The position numbers and the translations under genes were made by a program. Positions 49,295 to 59,638 of a stretch of DNA of 64,000 bases are shown piece by piece. Below the pieces are notes generated by a model. It searched no databases and was not told the origin of the DNA. It was given only the letters and a program-made list of their open reading frames with translations. The DNA lies in the NCBI GenBank assembly GCA_964540965.1, contig CAZIOT010000008.1:62001-126000 (forward strand). Direction: 5' to 3'. This DNA comes from JADYZU01 sp964540965 (GTDB taxonomy: Bacteria > Pseudomonadota > Alphaproteobacteria > Rhodobacterales > Rhodobacteraceae). The first letter of the stretch is position 1; each line of letters opens with the position of its first letter.

Positions 49295-50707
49295 TCAAGC
49301 GCTCCTGACCGGGTTGCGCATCGTCACCAGTTCCTCGGCCATGGTCGGATGCACCGCAACCGTGCGGTCGAAATCCTCTTTCGTGGCGCCCATGCGGATG
49401 GCGATGGCGGCAAGCTGGATCATTTCCCCGGCCTCGGGCGCCACGATATGGCAGCCCAGAACCCGGCGCGTCGCCCTGGAAACCACCAGCTTCATCAGCA
49501 CCCGCGCTGCCGACCCGGCAAAGGCGCTGCGCATCGGGCGAAAGCCGGTGGCATAGATCTCGACCGGCTCGCGCTCGCGCGCCGCCTCTTCGGTCAGGCC
49601 GATGGTGCCAAGCTCGGGCTGGGTGAACACCGCCATCGGGATCAGGTCATGGTCGACCGGCGTGGGAATGCCGCGGAAAATGGTGTCGGCAAAGGCCATG
49701 CCCTCGCGGATCGCCACCGGAGTCAGCGCCACCCGGCCGGTGACATCGCCGATGGCATGGATCGAGGGCACGGCGGTCTGCGAATAGGCATCGACCACGA
49801 CCTCGCCACGGCGGCCCATGGCGATGCCCAGCGTATCAAGCCCCAGCCCGGCGGTGTTCGGCCGGCGGCCGGTGGCGAACAGCACCTGGTCGAACAGGCG
49901 TTCGCGGCCATTGGTCAGCCGCACCTTGACCGGCCCGCCGGTTGCCGCCATGGCCGGCACCGCCTCGCCCAGCGGCAGATCGAAATCGGCCTCCGGCGGC
50001 CCCATCGCGGCGATCGAGGCGCCAAGCGCGATGGTGATCCCGCGGGCCTGCATCGCCTCGGCCACCATGCCACGCGCCTCGTCGTCGAAGCCGCGCAGGA
50101 TCTGCGCGCCGCGATAGGCAAGCGTCACCTCGACCCCCATGCCATGCAGGATCCCCGCCATCTCGCAGGCGATGAAACCCCCGCCGACGATCAGGATCGA
50201 CTTCGGCAACTGGTCAAGCTGGAAGATGTCGTCCGAGACGATGCCCATCTGCGCATTGGGCAGGTCGGGCCGTTCGGGCCGGCCGCCGGTGGCGATCAGG
50301 ATATGCGCGGCGGTGACGATGCTGCCATCGGCGCGGCGGATCTCGTGCGGACCGGCAAGGGTCACCCGTTCGTCCAGCACCGTGACGCCCGAACTGGCAA
50401 GGAGGTGGCGATAGACGCCTTCCAGCCGGTCCAGTTCGGCATGCAGGCGGCCCCGGAAGGCGGGCCAGTCAAAGCGGCCGTCGCCGATGTCCCAGCCATA
50501 GGCCCGCGCCTCGGCCGGCAGGTCGGCAAAGCCCGCGGCAAAGACCATCAGCTTTTTCGGCACGCAGCCGCGGATGACACAGGTGCCGCCCATGCGGCTT
50601 TCCTCGGCCAGGGCGACACGGGCGCCCGCCGCGGCCGACATCCGCGCGGCACGCACACCGCCCGAGCCGCCGCCGATGACGAAAAGGTCGTAGTCGAAGG
50701 GGGTCAT
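49295..50707 (-). CDS. gor: Glutathione-disulfide reductase
   Basis: FAD enzyme of 470 residues reducing GSSG with NADPH. The FAD-binding motif is IGGGSGGVRAARMSAAAG (about 11-28) and the redox-active disulfide is GGTCVIRGCVPKKL (Cys43, Cys48). The NAD(P) motif is ILIVGGGFIACEMAGIL, with AYRGAQILRGFDDE beside it; the Arg residues there favour NADPH. The C-terminal interface has the catalytic His/Glu (VAVHPTMAEELVT). ATG at 50707. It is likely monocistronic, with repeat locus 4 upstream. Confidence 0.92.
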   Translation of the reverse strand: MTPFDYDLFVIGGGSGGVRAARMSAAAGARVALAEESRMGGTCVIRGCVPKKLMVFAAGFADLPAEARAYGWDIGDGRFDWPAFRGRLHAELDRLEGVYRHLLASSGVTVLDERVTLAGPHEIRRADGSIVTAAHILIATGGRPERPDLPNAQMGIVSDDIFQLDQLPKSILIVGGGFIACEMAGILHGMGVEVTLAYRGAQILRGFDDEARGMVAEAMQARGITIALGASIAAMGPPEADFDLPLGEAVPAMAATGGPVKVRLTNGRERLFDQVLFATGRRPNTAGLGLDTLGIAMGRRGEVVVDAYSQTAVPSIHAIGDVTGRVALTPVAIREGMAFADTIFRGIPTPVDHDLIPMAVFTQPELGTIGLTEEAAREREPVEIYATGFRPMRSAFAGSAARVLMKLVVSRATRRVLGCHIVAPEAGEMIQLAAIAIRMGATKEDFDRTVAVHPTMAEELVTMRNPVRSA

Positions 50708-50787
50708 GACGCGGGCCTTTCGCTGGAACCGCCCGTCTATCCCACAAGAGCGGCGCGGATGCCAGCCGCCCGCGCCCTGGACGGTCT

Positions 50788-51055
50788 GCCGAACAGAGCG
50801 CCTTCGGCGCATGAGTCCTTGCCTCGTCGTCGCCTTGCGGCTCCTCCTCAGGTTTGCCTCCGGCGGGGTGTGTTGCCGTGCTCGCCATCGGTCCGAGAGC
50901 GCGGCAACACGTTGGGGACGAAGAATGAGTGTGAGCCTCTCTTCCTCATTCTTCGTCCGGAAATATCCTCCGGGGGTGAATGCGCCGCAAGGCGCAGAGG
51001 GGGGCGGAAGGCCCCCCCTTCTTCCTTCCGCCGGGCTTCAGCCCGGCGCCCCGCC
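50788..51055. repeat. Mosaic intergenic repeat, family B (locus 4)
   Basis: Same block order as locus 3: AGAGCGCCTTCGGCGC, CCTTGCCTCGTCGTCGCCTT, a GTGTTGCCG...CGGCAACAC inverted pair, GACGAAGAATGAG, CTCATTCTTCGTCC, AAATATCCTCCGGGGG, a GGGGGGCGGAAGGCCCCCC block, and GCCGGGCTTCAGCCCGGC. It separates divergently arranged ends: gor (start side) and rpiA (stop side, TAG at 51058-51056). It fills a 348-bp gap; no gene is present. Confidence 0.8.
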
Positions 51056-51844
51056 CTATTCGGCCACTTCGGTAAAGATGTTGTCGGTCTCGAGGAATTC
51101 GAACCGGGTTTCCTCGACCTCGCCGCGGCCCATGTCGCGGACCTCGACCCGGCCGTCGCCGTAGCCGATCACCACCGCATCGCAGATGTCGATGAACAGG
51201 CCGTTTTCCACCACGCCGGGGATCTGGTTCAGCACCAGGCTAAGTTGCCGGGCGTTGCCGATCCGGTTCAGGTGCAGGTCGACGATATGGTTGCCCTCGT
51301 CGGTGACATAGGGCGTGGCGCCGTTCATGCGCAGCGTCGTGGTCCGGCCCAGCACGTCCAGCCCGATCAGCGTCTCCTCGATCAGAAGCTTGGTCGTCTG
51401 CCAGCCGAAGGGGATCACCTCGACCGGCAGCGGAAAGGCGCCCAGCGTTTCCACCTGTTTCGAGATATCGGCGACCACCACCATCTGGTCGCTGGCCGTG
51501 GCCACGATCTTTTCCTGCAAGAGCGCGCCGCCGCCGCCCTTGATCAGGTTCAGCCCGGCGTCGAATTCGTCGGCGCCGTCGATGGTCACGTCCAGCCATT
51601 TCGCCTCGTCGAGCGAGATGACCTCGATCCCGACCTCGCGCGCCAAGGCCGCGGTGCGGGCCGAGGTCGGCACGCCGCGGATGCGCAGGCCCTCCTCGCG
51701 CACCAACTCGCCCAGGCAGCGCACCAGCCAGGCGGCGGTCGATCCGGTGCCAAGCCCCACCTTCATGCCCGATTCCACAAAGCGGGTCGCGCGCTTGGCC
51801 GCCACGAACTTGGCCTTGTCGATGGGGGACAGCTCGCTGGGCAT
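51056..51844 (-). CDS. rpiA: Ribose-5-phosphate isomerase A
   Basis: Pentose-phosphate enzyme of 262 residues interconverting ribose 5-phosphate and ribulose 5-phosphate. It carries the RpiA blocks MKVGLGTGSTAAWLV (about 27-41), DVTIDGADEFDAGLNLIKGGGGALLQEKIVA (about 84-114, with the catalytic acids and lysine) and a C-terminal EVEETRFEFLETDNIF. The ATG at 51844 has AAAGGTG 5-7 nt upstream; an ATG at 51859 has no ribosome-binding site. Confidence 0.95.
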   Translation of the reverse strand: MPSELSPIDKAKFVAAKRATRFVESGMKVGLGTGSTAAWLVRCLGELVREEGLRIRGVPTSARTAALAREVGIEVISLDEAKWLDVTIDGADEFDAGLNLIKGGGGALLQEKIVATASDQMVVVADISKQVETLGAFPLPVEVIPFGWQTTKLLIEETLIGLDVLGRTTTLRMNGATPYVTDEGNHIVDLHLNRIGNARQLSLVLNQIPGVVENGLFIDICDAVVIGYGDGRVEVRDMGRGEVEETRFEFLETDNIFTEVAE

Positions 51845-51893
51845 GGTCGCACCTTTCATTCACATCGCCCGCCTTATAGGGGCGGGCGCTGCG

Positions 51894-52912
51894 TCAGGCC
51901 AGATGATAGAACGGGCAGGCGACAAGATGGCCCGGCGACGGCTCCAGCACCGGCGGCGGTGCCTCGGCGCAGGAAGGCTGGGCGATGGGGCAGCGGGTGC
52001 GGAACACGCAGCCCGACGGCGGGTTCATCGGCGAGGGCAGTTCCCCTTCCAGCACCGGCCGCGGCCGCGCCTTTTCCAGCACCGGATCGGGGATCGGCAC
52101 CGCGGCGATAAGCGCGCGGGTATAGGGATGCAGCGGCGTCGCGGTCAGCGGATGGCTGGGCGCGGTTTCCATCATCCGGCCCAGATACATGACAAGGATC
52201 CGGTCCGAGACATGGCGCACCACCGACAGGTCATGCGCGATGAAGATCATCGCCACGCCCATGTCGCGCTGCAATTCCTTGAGCAGGTTGACCACCTGCG
52301 CCCGCACCGACACGTCAAGCGCCGAGACGGGTTCGTCGCAGATCACCAGTTTCGGCCGCAGGATCAGCGCCCGGGCGATGCCGATGCGCTGGCACTGGCC
52401 GCCGGAAAATTCATGCGGATAGCGGTTGATGAGGTTCGGCAGCAGACCGACCCGCTCCATCAGTTCGGCGGCGCGGCGCCGCGCCTCCTTGCGGCCGACC
52501 TCGGGTTCGTGGGTCATCAGCGGCTCGGCGATGATGTCGCCGACATTCATCCGCGGGTTCAGTGCCGCCAGCGGATCCTGGAACACCATCTGCACGTCGC
52601 GGCGGTGGCGGCGGCGTTCGGCGGCGTCCATCGCCGTCAGGTCGCGGCCCTGGAACACGACATTGCCGCCGCTTGACGGAATCGTGCCGACAATCGCGCG
52701 CGCCAGCGTCGACTTTCCCGACCCCGATTCGCCGACGACGCCCAGGGCCGCGCCGGGGGCAAGGTCGAAGCTGACCCCGCCGACCGCCTGAAGTTTCAGC
52801 GAAGGCGTCCAGGGCCAGGCGCCGGGCGGGCGCACGTCGAAGGTCACGCGCAGGTCGCGGACGCTGAGCAGCGGTCCGGTGGTCGCGGTGGCGGGGGCAA
52901 GGGCGGTGTCGG

Positions 52913-52916
<4 letters not shown>
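51894..52916 (-). CDS. oppF: Oligopeptide/dipeptide ABC transporter ATP-binding protein (OppF/DppF)
   Basis: A 340-residue nucleotide-binding subunit. Walker A is GVVGESGSGKSTLA (about 61-74). The signature reads FSGGQCQRIGIARAL, with Cys where Q/R is usual. Walker B is KLVICDEPVSALD and the switch is IAHDL. The C-terminal oligopeptide-transporter domain carries the cysteine cluster SGCVFRTRCPIAQPSC. Its ATG overlaps the oppD stop (ATGA), and it is last in the five-gene operon. Confidence 0.93.
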
Positions 52917-53899
<983 letters not shown>

Positions 53900-53928
53900 G
53901 GCGCGCACCGGGCTGGCTTGGCTTGCAT

Positions 53929-54852
53929 TTACCGATCCTTCGGGTCGAGCGCGTCGCGCAGCCCGTCGCCGACGAAGAAGAAGGCGTAGAGCATGGCGAC
54001 GAAGGCGATCAGCGGATAGATCAGCATCCACAGCAGGCCATATTGGATCTGTCCCGCGCCCTTGGCGATCAGCGCGCCCAGCGAGGTCTGTGGATCCTGC
54101 ACGCCAAGGCCCAGGAAGCTGATGAAGCTTTCGGTGACGATCATGCCGGGGATCAGGAGCGTGGCATAGACGATGACGATGCCGGCAAGGTTCGGCACGA
54201 TGTGGCGGACGATGATGGTCAGCGGGCGCACCCCGATGGCCACCGCCGCCTCGACGAATTCCTTGTGTTTGATGCTCATCGTCTGGCCGCGGGCGATCCG
54301 CGCCATGTCAAGCCAGGAGATCAGCCCGACGCCGACAAAGATCATCGCCATGGACCGGCCGAAGATGACCAGAAGCAGGATCAGCACGAACATGAACGGG
54401 ATCGACATCAGCACATCGACGATCCGCATCATGATCTGGTCGGTACGGCCGCCGAAATAGCCGGAAATCGCGCCGTAAAGCGTGCCGACGATCACCGCCA
54501 CCAGCGAGCCGACGATGCCGACCATCAGCGACATCCGCGTGCCCTGCACGGTGCGGGCGAACAGGTCGCGCCCCTCGGTGTCGGTGCCGAAATAATGGCC
54601 GGTGGCGATCGAGGGCCGTCCGTTGGTCGCGGCCCCGGTGCCCAGCGCCGACCAGTCGACGGTTTCATTGTCCCAGGCGGCGAACCAGCCGCCGAAGAAG
54701 GCGAACAGCACGATCAGCGCCAAGACGACCAGCGAGGCGACGGCGGCGCGGTTACGCATGAAGCGCCGCCGCGCATCGGCCCAGAGCGAGCGGCCGGTTT
54801 CGGCCTGCATCGCCTCGAGATCGCGGGCGGTGGCTTTGGAGACAAAGGCCAT
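53929..54852 (-). CDS. oppC: Oligopeptide ABC transporter permease OppC
   Basis: A 307-residue inner-membrane permease with about six helices. It contains the OppC N-terminal region (SLWADARRRFMRNRAA), HYFGTDTEGRDLFARTVQGTR, and the EAA loop (EFVEAAVAIGVRPLTIIVRHIVPN) that contacts the ATPases. FISFLGLGVQDPQTSLG is the typical C-terminal conserved block. It starts 12 bp after oppB in the same operon. Confidence 0.93.
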   Translation of the reverse strand: MAFVSKATARDLEAMQAETGRSLWADARRRFMRNRAAVASLVVLALIVLFAFFGGWFAAWDNETVDWSALGTGAATNGRPSIATGHYFGTDTEGRDLFARTVQGTRMSLMVGIVGSLVAVIVGTLYGAISGYFGGRTDQIMMRIVDVLMSIPFMFVLILLLVIFGRSMAMIFVGVGLISWLDMARIARGQTMSIKHKEFVEAAVAIGVRPLTIIVRHIVPNLAGIVIVYATLLIPGMIVTESFISFLGLGVQDPQTSLGALIAKGAGQIQYGLLWMLIYPLIAFVAMLYAFFFVGDGLRDALDPKDR

Positions 54853-54864
54853 GGCCGCCCCCCT

Positions 54865-55785
54865 TTAGTAGCGGATCTTGGGGTCGATCCACGCATAGAG
54901 GATGTCGACCACAAGGCTGAACAGGATGGTAAGGACGCCGACCAGAATGGTGATGCCCATGATGACCGAATAGTCGCGGTTCAATGCCGAATTGACAAAG
55001 AAGGTGCCGATACCGCCGGTCGAGAAATACATGTCGATGACGAAGGATCCGGTGATCATCGCGACAAAGGCCGGGCCAAGATAGCTGAGAACCGGCAGAA
55101 GCGCCGGCTTGAGCGCATGGCGCAGGATGATGCGCCGCATCGGCAGGCCCTTGGCCCGCGCGGTGCGGATGAAGCCGGAATTGAGCACTTCCAGCATCGA
55201 GGACCGCGTGATCCGGGTGATCGAGGCGGTATAGGAGGTGGCCAGCGCCACCACCGGCAGCACGACATATTGCCATTGGCCGCCGTTCCAGCCGCCGCCG
55301 GGCAGCCAGCCCAGCCACAGCGTGAAGATCAGCACCAGGATCGGCGCCAGAACGAAATTCGGCAGCACCTGCAACCCGACCGAGGTGCCGACGGCGATAT
55401 AGTCAAGCCAGGTGTTCTGCCGCACCGCCGCCACCACGCCCAGCGTGACCCCGACGGTCACGGCGATGGCAAAGGCCCAGAGGCCATAGGTCAGCGTCAC
55501 CGGAAAACCCTGCGCGATGATCGAGTTGACGGTCTGGTCGCGATACTGGAACGACGGGCCGAAATCGAAATGCAGGATGTTCCAGATATAGACCGCCACC
55601 TGTTTCCAGTAAGGCTGGTCCAGACCGTAGCGCGCCTCGATATTGGCCAGCACCTGCGGCGGCAGGGGCCGTTCGCTGTTGAACGGGCCGCCGGGGGCCG
55701 TGAACATCAGGACATAGGAAATCACGATCAGGATCAGGATCGTGGGGACGGCCACCGCAAGGCGCCGGGCGATAAAGCTGAGCAT
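54865..55785 (-). CDS. oppB: Oligopeptide ABC transporter permease OppB
   Basis: A 306-residue permease. The first helix (LAVAPTILILIVISYVLMF-like, seen as RLAVAVPTILILIVISY) and the conserved external loop (LDQPYWKQVAVYIWNILHFDFGPS) mark OppB. The EAA motif is GFIRTARAKGLPMRRIILRHALKP. The C-terminus ends in WIDPKIRY. It pairs with OppC to form the channel. Confidence 0.93.
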   Translation of the reverse strand: MLSFIARRLAVAVPTILILIVISYVLMFTAPGGPFNSERPLPPQVLANIEARYGLDQPYWKQVAVYIWNILHFDFGPSFQYRDQTVNSIIAQGFPVTLTYGLWAFAIAVTVGVTLGVVAAVRQNTWLDYIAVGTSVGLQVLPNFVLAPILVLIFTLWLGWLPGGGWNGGQWQYVVLPVVALATSYTASITRITRSSMLEVLNSGFIRTARAKGLPMRRIILRHALKPALLPVLSYLGPAFVAMITGSFVIDMYFSTGGIGTFFVNSALNRDYSVIMGITILVGVLTILFSLVVDILYAWIDPKIRY

Positions 55786-55867
55786 GATGCTGTCCCGCAG
55801 ACGGAAACGGTCAAAAGACGATCCCGCGCCCGGAGGTGCCGGGCGCGGGACCGCGTTTGCTCAGCCC

Positions 55868-57493
55868 TTATTCGGCGACGCGATACAGGGTCCGGGCATA
55901 CCAGTTTTCCTGCGCGTTTTCGAACGGATAGCCCTTGATCGCCGCATCCTGCATGTTGACCGTCGAATAGAAGTAGATCGGCAGGATCGGGAAGTCGCGC
56001 TGGATCAGCGCCTCGGCGGCCTGATAGTCGGCCAGCGGATCGGCAGCGGTGCGGGCGGCCAGCATGTGGGCGTCATAGTCGGCGTTCACATACTTGGAGT
56101 CGTTGTAGCCCGATTCCGACTGCATGATGTCAAGGAACGACGACGCCTCGTTATAGTCGGCGCACCAGCCGGCGCGCGCGATTTCATAGTCCTGTTCGCC
56201 GCGGGCGGTCAGGAAGGTCTGCCATTCCTGATTGGCCAGCGTGGTGTCGACGCCCAGCTTCTGCTTCCACATCTGGCCGATGGCGACCGCGATGGACTGG
56301 TGCGCTTCCGAGGTGTTGAACAGGATGTCGAGGGTCAGCGGCTCGCCGCCGTTGCCAAAGCCGGCCTCGGCCATCAGCTCGACCGCGCGGGCATCGCGTT
56401 CCGCCTGGGTCCAGCCGGCATAGTCGACGCTGGGAACTTCCCAGCCGGCGACGGCCCAGTGGGTCAGCGAATAGGCCGGCACCTGCCCGCCCGCCAGCAC
56501 GTTGTTGACGATCACGTCGCGGTCGATGGCCAGCGCCAGCGCCTCGCGCACGCGGACGTCCTGCAGCGCGGGATTGCCGGTCTCGGTCAGGTTGATGTTG
56601 TAGTAGTAGGAGCAGAGGTTCGGCACCGACACCGCCTCGTCCGGGTATTGTTCGTGCAGGGCGGGGAACTGGCCCGCGGGCACGTCGGTCTGGTCGAGCT
56701 CGCCGGCGAGATAGCGGGTCAGGGCCGCGTTCTCGTCATTGATGATCATCGCCGTCACCGTCTCCATGACGGTATTGGCGTTGTCCCAATACTGGTCGTT
56801 GCGGGTCAGGACGATCTTTTCCTGCGGCACGCGCTCGGACAGGACATAGGCGCCGTTCGACACCATGTTGCCGGGCTGGGTCCACTGGTCGCCATGCGCC
56901 TCGATGGTCCATTGCGGCACCGGGAAGGTGGTGGTGTGGGTCACCATCTGCGGGAAATAGCGCAGCGCGGTGTGCAGCGTGACCTGCAGCGTGTGGTCAT
57001 CCAGAGCGACGACGCCCAGCTGGTCGGGGGTCATCTCGCCGGCCATGACCTCATCCACGTTCTGGATCGCCATCAGGCCCATATACCACTGGTATTCCGA
57101 GGCGGTGGCGGGGTCGGCGGCGCGGCGCCAGGAATAGACGAAATCATTCGCGGTGACCGCCTGGCCGTCCGACCACTTGGCTTCGGGACGCAGCGTGAAG
57201 GTATAGACCAGCCCGTCGTCCGAGACGGTGAAACCGGTGGCAACGCCGGGCACGACATTGCCCTCGGCATCCTGGTTCATCAGCCCTTCGAACAGGTTGC
57301 GGGCAACGTGCGAGCCTTCCACGTCCTCGACCAGGTTGGGGTCGATCGACGGAAACTCGTCCAGCACCCGATAGGTGAAGGTCTGGTTGTCGGAAAGCGC
57401 CTCGCCCGTGGTCGGATGGGTGGCCTGGGCCCAGGCGGCCGGCGCCATAAGGACGGCGGCGGTTCCCGCCAGAAGTGCGGACTTGAGTGTCAT
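55868..57493 (-). CDS. oppA: Periplasmic oligopeptide-binding protein
   Basis: Solute-binding protein of family 5, 541 residues, with a clear signal peptide (about 1-22, ending AAWAQ). It contains the SBP_bac_5 hallmarks: FTLRPEAKWSDGQAVTANDFVYSWRR (about 100-125), VREALALAIDRDVIVN and a C-terminal ILPIYFYSTVNMQD. The ATG at 57493 has GGGAGA 8 nt upstream. It is the first gene of the operon oppA-B-C-D-F, with oppB starting 82 bp downstream. Peptide length preference is unknown. Confidence 0.93.
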   Translation of the reverse strand: MTLKSALLAGTAAVLMAPAAWAQATHPTTGEALSDNQTFTYRVLDEFPSIDPNLVEDVEGSHVARNLFEGLMNQDAEGNVVPGVATGFTVSDDGLVYTFTLRPEAKWSDGQAVTANDFVYSWRRAADPATASEYQWYMGLMAIQNVDEVMAGEMTPDQLGVVALDDHTLQVTLHTALRYFPQMVTHTTTFPVPQWTIEAHGDQWTQPGNMVSNGAYVLSERVPQEKIVLTRNDQYWDNANTVMETVTAMIINDENAALTRYLAGELDQTDVPAGQFPALHEQYPDEAVSVPNLCSYYYNINLTETGNPALQDVRVREALALAIDRDVIVNNVLAGGQVPAYSLTHWAVAGWEVPSVDYAGWTQAERDARAVELMAEAGFGNGGEPLTLDILFNTSEAHQSIAVAIGQMWKQKLGVDTTLANQEWQTFLTARGEQDYEIARAGWCADYNEASSFLDIMQSESGYNDSKYVNADYDAHMLAARTAADPLADYQAAEALIQRDFPILPIYFYSTVNMQDAAIKGYPFENAQENWYARTLYRVAE

Positions 57494-57596
57494 GCGGTCT
57501 GTCTCCCTGTTGATGTGGCGGCGCAGCCCGGCGTCCCGGCCCGGCCTTGCCGCGATGAAAACGGTTCTGGTCCCGCTTTGGTTGCAGGCTGTCCCC

Positions 57597-57626
57597 ATCC
57601 TGTCGGCCAGTCGCGGGAAAGTGCAA
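57597..57626 (-). promoter_or_regulatory. Candidate promoter of the opp operon
   Basis: TTGCAC (57626-57621), an 18-nt spacer and CAGGAT (57602-57597), about 100 nt before the oppA ATG. It resembles a housekeeping-sigma promoter but is weakly matched at -10. Confidence 0.3.
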
Positions 57627-57826
57627 GGGGGAAGCGCCCACAACCCCGCGGCATCTGCACAACTGCCGAAAGCAGGCGAAGGCATTCGTCGGAATGACGG
57701 CGGTTTCGTCGGATCGGCGATGAAGCCGGCACCGCCACAGCCTGACCGCCCCGAAAGATCAGGAATTTTCCGGCGGCGAAAGCAGAGTCGCAGGGCGGCG
57801 GACCTGCGCTGACGGCAAGCGCCCCC

Positions 57827-57882
57827 GAATGTCCGGACATTTGGGGGCGCGCTGAAAATTCTAGAATTTTCAGCCTGTTGTC
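57827..57882. terminator. Long hairpin plus perfect 22-nt palindrome after the BKACE gene
   Basis: A roughly 16-bp stem, GCGCCCCC(A/G)AATGTCC with its complement, joins without a loop except for the centre. Beside it lies a perfect palindrome with arms CTGAAAATTCT/AGAATTTTCAG. Both lie just downstream of the BKACE stop, in the 393-bp gap before oppA. The element most likely ends transcription of the aromatic operon. Confidence 0.55.
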
Positions 57883-57886
57883 CGGG

Positions 57887-58732
57887 TCACGCCGCGCGCA
57901 GGCCCAGAATCGCCCGCGCCTCAGCGGTGGTCGCCACCGGGCGGTGATACCGCCCGCACAGGTCCACCACCCGCCGCACCAGCGCCGCGTTCGACGGCGC
58001 CAGCGTGCTGCGGTCCAGCCGCACGTTGTCCTCAAGCCCGGTGCGCGCATGCCCGCCCGAGGACACCGCCCATTCGTTCAGGACGATCTGGTTCGGCCCG
58101 ATTCCCGCGGCGCACCACGGCGCGTCGGCGCCGAACAGGCGCTGCACGGTCTGGATCATGAAATCGAACGCCGCCCGGTCGGCCGGCATGGCGTTCCTGA
58201 CCCCCATGACGAACTGCACATAGGGCGTGCCCGCCAGTTGCCCCCGCGCCGCCATGTCGGCCGCCTTGAAGATATGGCTGAGGTCAAAGGCCTCGATCTC
58301 GGGCTTGACACCATATTGCAGCATCTCGGCCGCCAGCCAGTCGACCAGATCGGGCGGGTTTTCATAGACCCGCGTCGGAAAGTTGTTCGACCCGACCGAA
58401 AGCGAGGCCATGTCGGGCCTGAGCGGCAGCATCCCGCCGCGCGCCTGCCCAGCCCCCGACCGCCCGCCGGTGGACAGTTGCACGATCAGGCCGGGGCAAT
58501 GCCGTTCAAGCCCCTCCTTCAGCCGGGCGAACCTTTCGGGGTCGCTGGTCGGCCGGCCCTCGTCATCGCGCACATGGCAATGCGCGATGGCGGCGCCGGC
58601 CTCCCAGGCCTCATGGGTCGATTCGACCTGTTCGGCCACCGTCACCGGCACCGCCGGATTATCGGCCTTGGTCGGCAGCGATCCGGTGATCGCGACGCAG
58701 ATGATGCAGGGTTTTCCGCTGTGGTCGGTCAT
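57887..58732 (-). CDS. Beta-keto acid cleavage enzyme (BKACE, Kce-like)
   Basis: A 281-residue zinc TIM-barrel of the BKACE family (formerly DUF849). The family transfers the acetyl part of a beta-keto acid to acetyl-CoA, giving acetoacetate and a shorter acyl-CoA. The zinc histidines are in AHCHVRDDEG (about 50-59). Other conserved parts are IVQLSTGGRSG, PEIEAFDLSHI and a C-terminal GGHARTGLEDN (about 225-235). Lysine degradation (3-keto-5-aminohexanoate) is the classic substrate, but here it is coupled by ATGA to the intradiol dioxygenase, which suggests a substrate from aromatic breakdown, perhaps beta-ketoadipate. Confidence 0.88.
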   Translation of the reverse strand: MTDHSGKPCIICVAITGSLPTKADNPAVPVTVAEQVESTHEAWEAGAAIAHCHVRDDEGRPTSDPERFARLKEGLERHCPGLIVQLSTGGRSGAGQARGGMLPLRPDMASLSVGSNNFPTRVYENPPDLVDWLAAEMLQYGVKPEIEAFDLSHIFKAADMAARGQLAGTPYVQFVMGVRNAMPADRAAFDFMIQTVQRLFGADAPWCAAGIGPNQIVLNEWAVSSGGHARTGLEDNVRLDRSTLAPSNAALVRRVVDLCGRYHRPVATTAEARAILGLRAA

Positions 58733-59628
58733 TTTGCCTTCGGTGCGAGAACGAAATCATGGACGACCTTGTAATACGGTATGACCATACCGTCAGCCGC
58801 CATCTGTGCCGGATCCGTGGTCCAGTCGAAGCGGGCCATAAGACTTTCCTTGACCCCGAACACCGCGTCCGAGTTGATGTAGGGATCATCGGGATCGAAG
58901 ATATGGGTGGTCAGGCTTTCATGCCCGTCCGCCTCGATGATGTAGTGCAGATGCGCCGGGCGATAGGGATGCCGGCCCAGCGCGCCCAGCATCTTGCCCA
59001 CGGTCCCGTCATCGGGAATCGGGTAGTATTTCGGCTTCACCCCCTGGAACCAGTATTCGCCGGCCGCATTGGTGCGGAACACGCCGCGCAGGTTGAAATC
59101 GGGCTGGATGCCCTTCTGCTGCACGTCGTAGAACCCTTCGTCATTGGCCTGCCAGACGTCGATCTTTGCATTGGCCAGCGGCGTCCCGTCGGTGGACAGG
59201 ATCCGGCCCTTGACCAGCATCTTGTCGCCCTTCTGGTCGAGGCAGATATCGGCGCCCAAGGGCAGTTCCGGCGCATCGGCCACATGGAACGGCCCCAGAA
59301 CGGTCGATTCCGACGCGCCCGAGGGTTTGCGGTTGTTGATCGCATCGACCAGCATCGACACGCCCAGCACGTCCGACAGCAGGATGAATTCCTGCCGCCA
59401 TTCGTTGCAGAGATGCCCGGTCTCGGTCAGGAACATGATCGACTTGAACCATTCCTCCTGCGTCGGCTCGATTTCCTTCACCGCCGCATGAAGGTGCTTG
59501 ACGATCACCGCCATCACCTCGGCCAGCCGGGCGTCCTTTGCATGGGCATTGCGCGAGATGACGACCTCGGCAGAAGTCTCCTCGGTGAAATAGCCCTGTT
59601 CGTCAGAGCCTTTTGCATCACGGATCAT
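58729..59628 (-). CDS. Intradiol ring-cleavage dioxygenase (hydroxyquinol 1,2-dioxygenase type)
   Basis: A 299-residue Fe(III) dioxygenase. The N-terminal dimerisation helices (about 30-110) precede the catalytic beta-sandwich. The iron ligands are visible as Tyr in EGFYDVQ, Tyr in KYYPIPDDG, and His pair in RPAHLHYII (about 224-232). The length and the LTETGHLCNEWRQEFILLSDVLG block agree with catechol/hydroxyquinol 1,2-dioxygenases, and the context with a hydroxylase favours hydroxyquinol, giving maleylacetate. GAGGAGG lies about 8 nt before the ATG. Its stop overlaps the BKACE start. Confidence 0.88.
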   Translation of the reverse strand: MIRDAKGSDEQGYFTEETSAEVVISRNAHAKDARLAEVMAVIVKHLHAAVKEIEPTQEEWFKSIMFLTETGHLCNEWRQEFILLSDVLGVSMLVDAINNRKPSGASESTVLGPFHVADAPELPLGADICLDQKGDKMLVKGRILSTDGTPLANAKIDVWQANDEGFYDVQQKGIQPDFNLRGVFRTNAAGEYWFQGVKPKYYPIPDDGTVGKMLGALGRHPYRPAHLHYIIEADGHESLTTHIFDPDDPYINSDAVFGVKESLMARFDWTTDPAQMAADGMVIPYYKVVHDFVLAPKAK

Positions 59629-59638
59629 CTGTGCCTCC

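Noticed and set aside
53923..57697. Two long plus-strand frames opposite the opp operon
   Set aside because: Each runs through clear opp genes on the minus strand, and their translations are rich in Asp/His/Arg without domain motifs.
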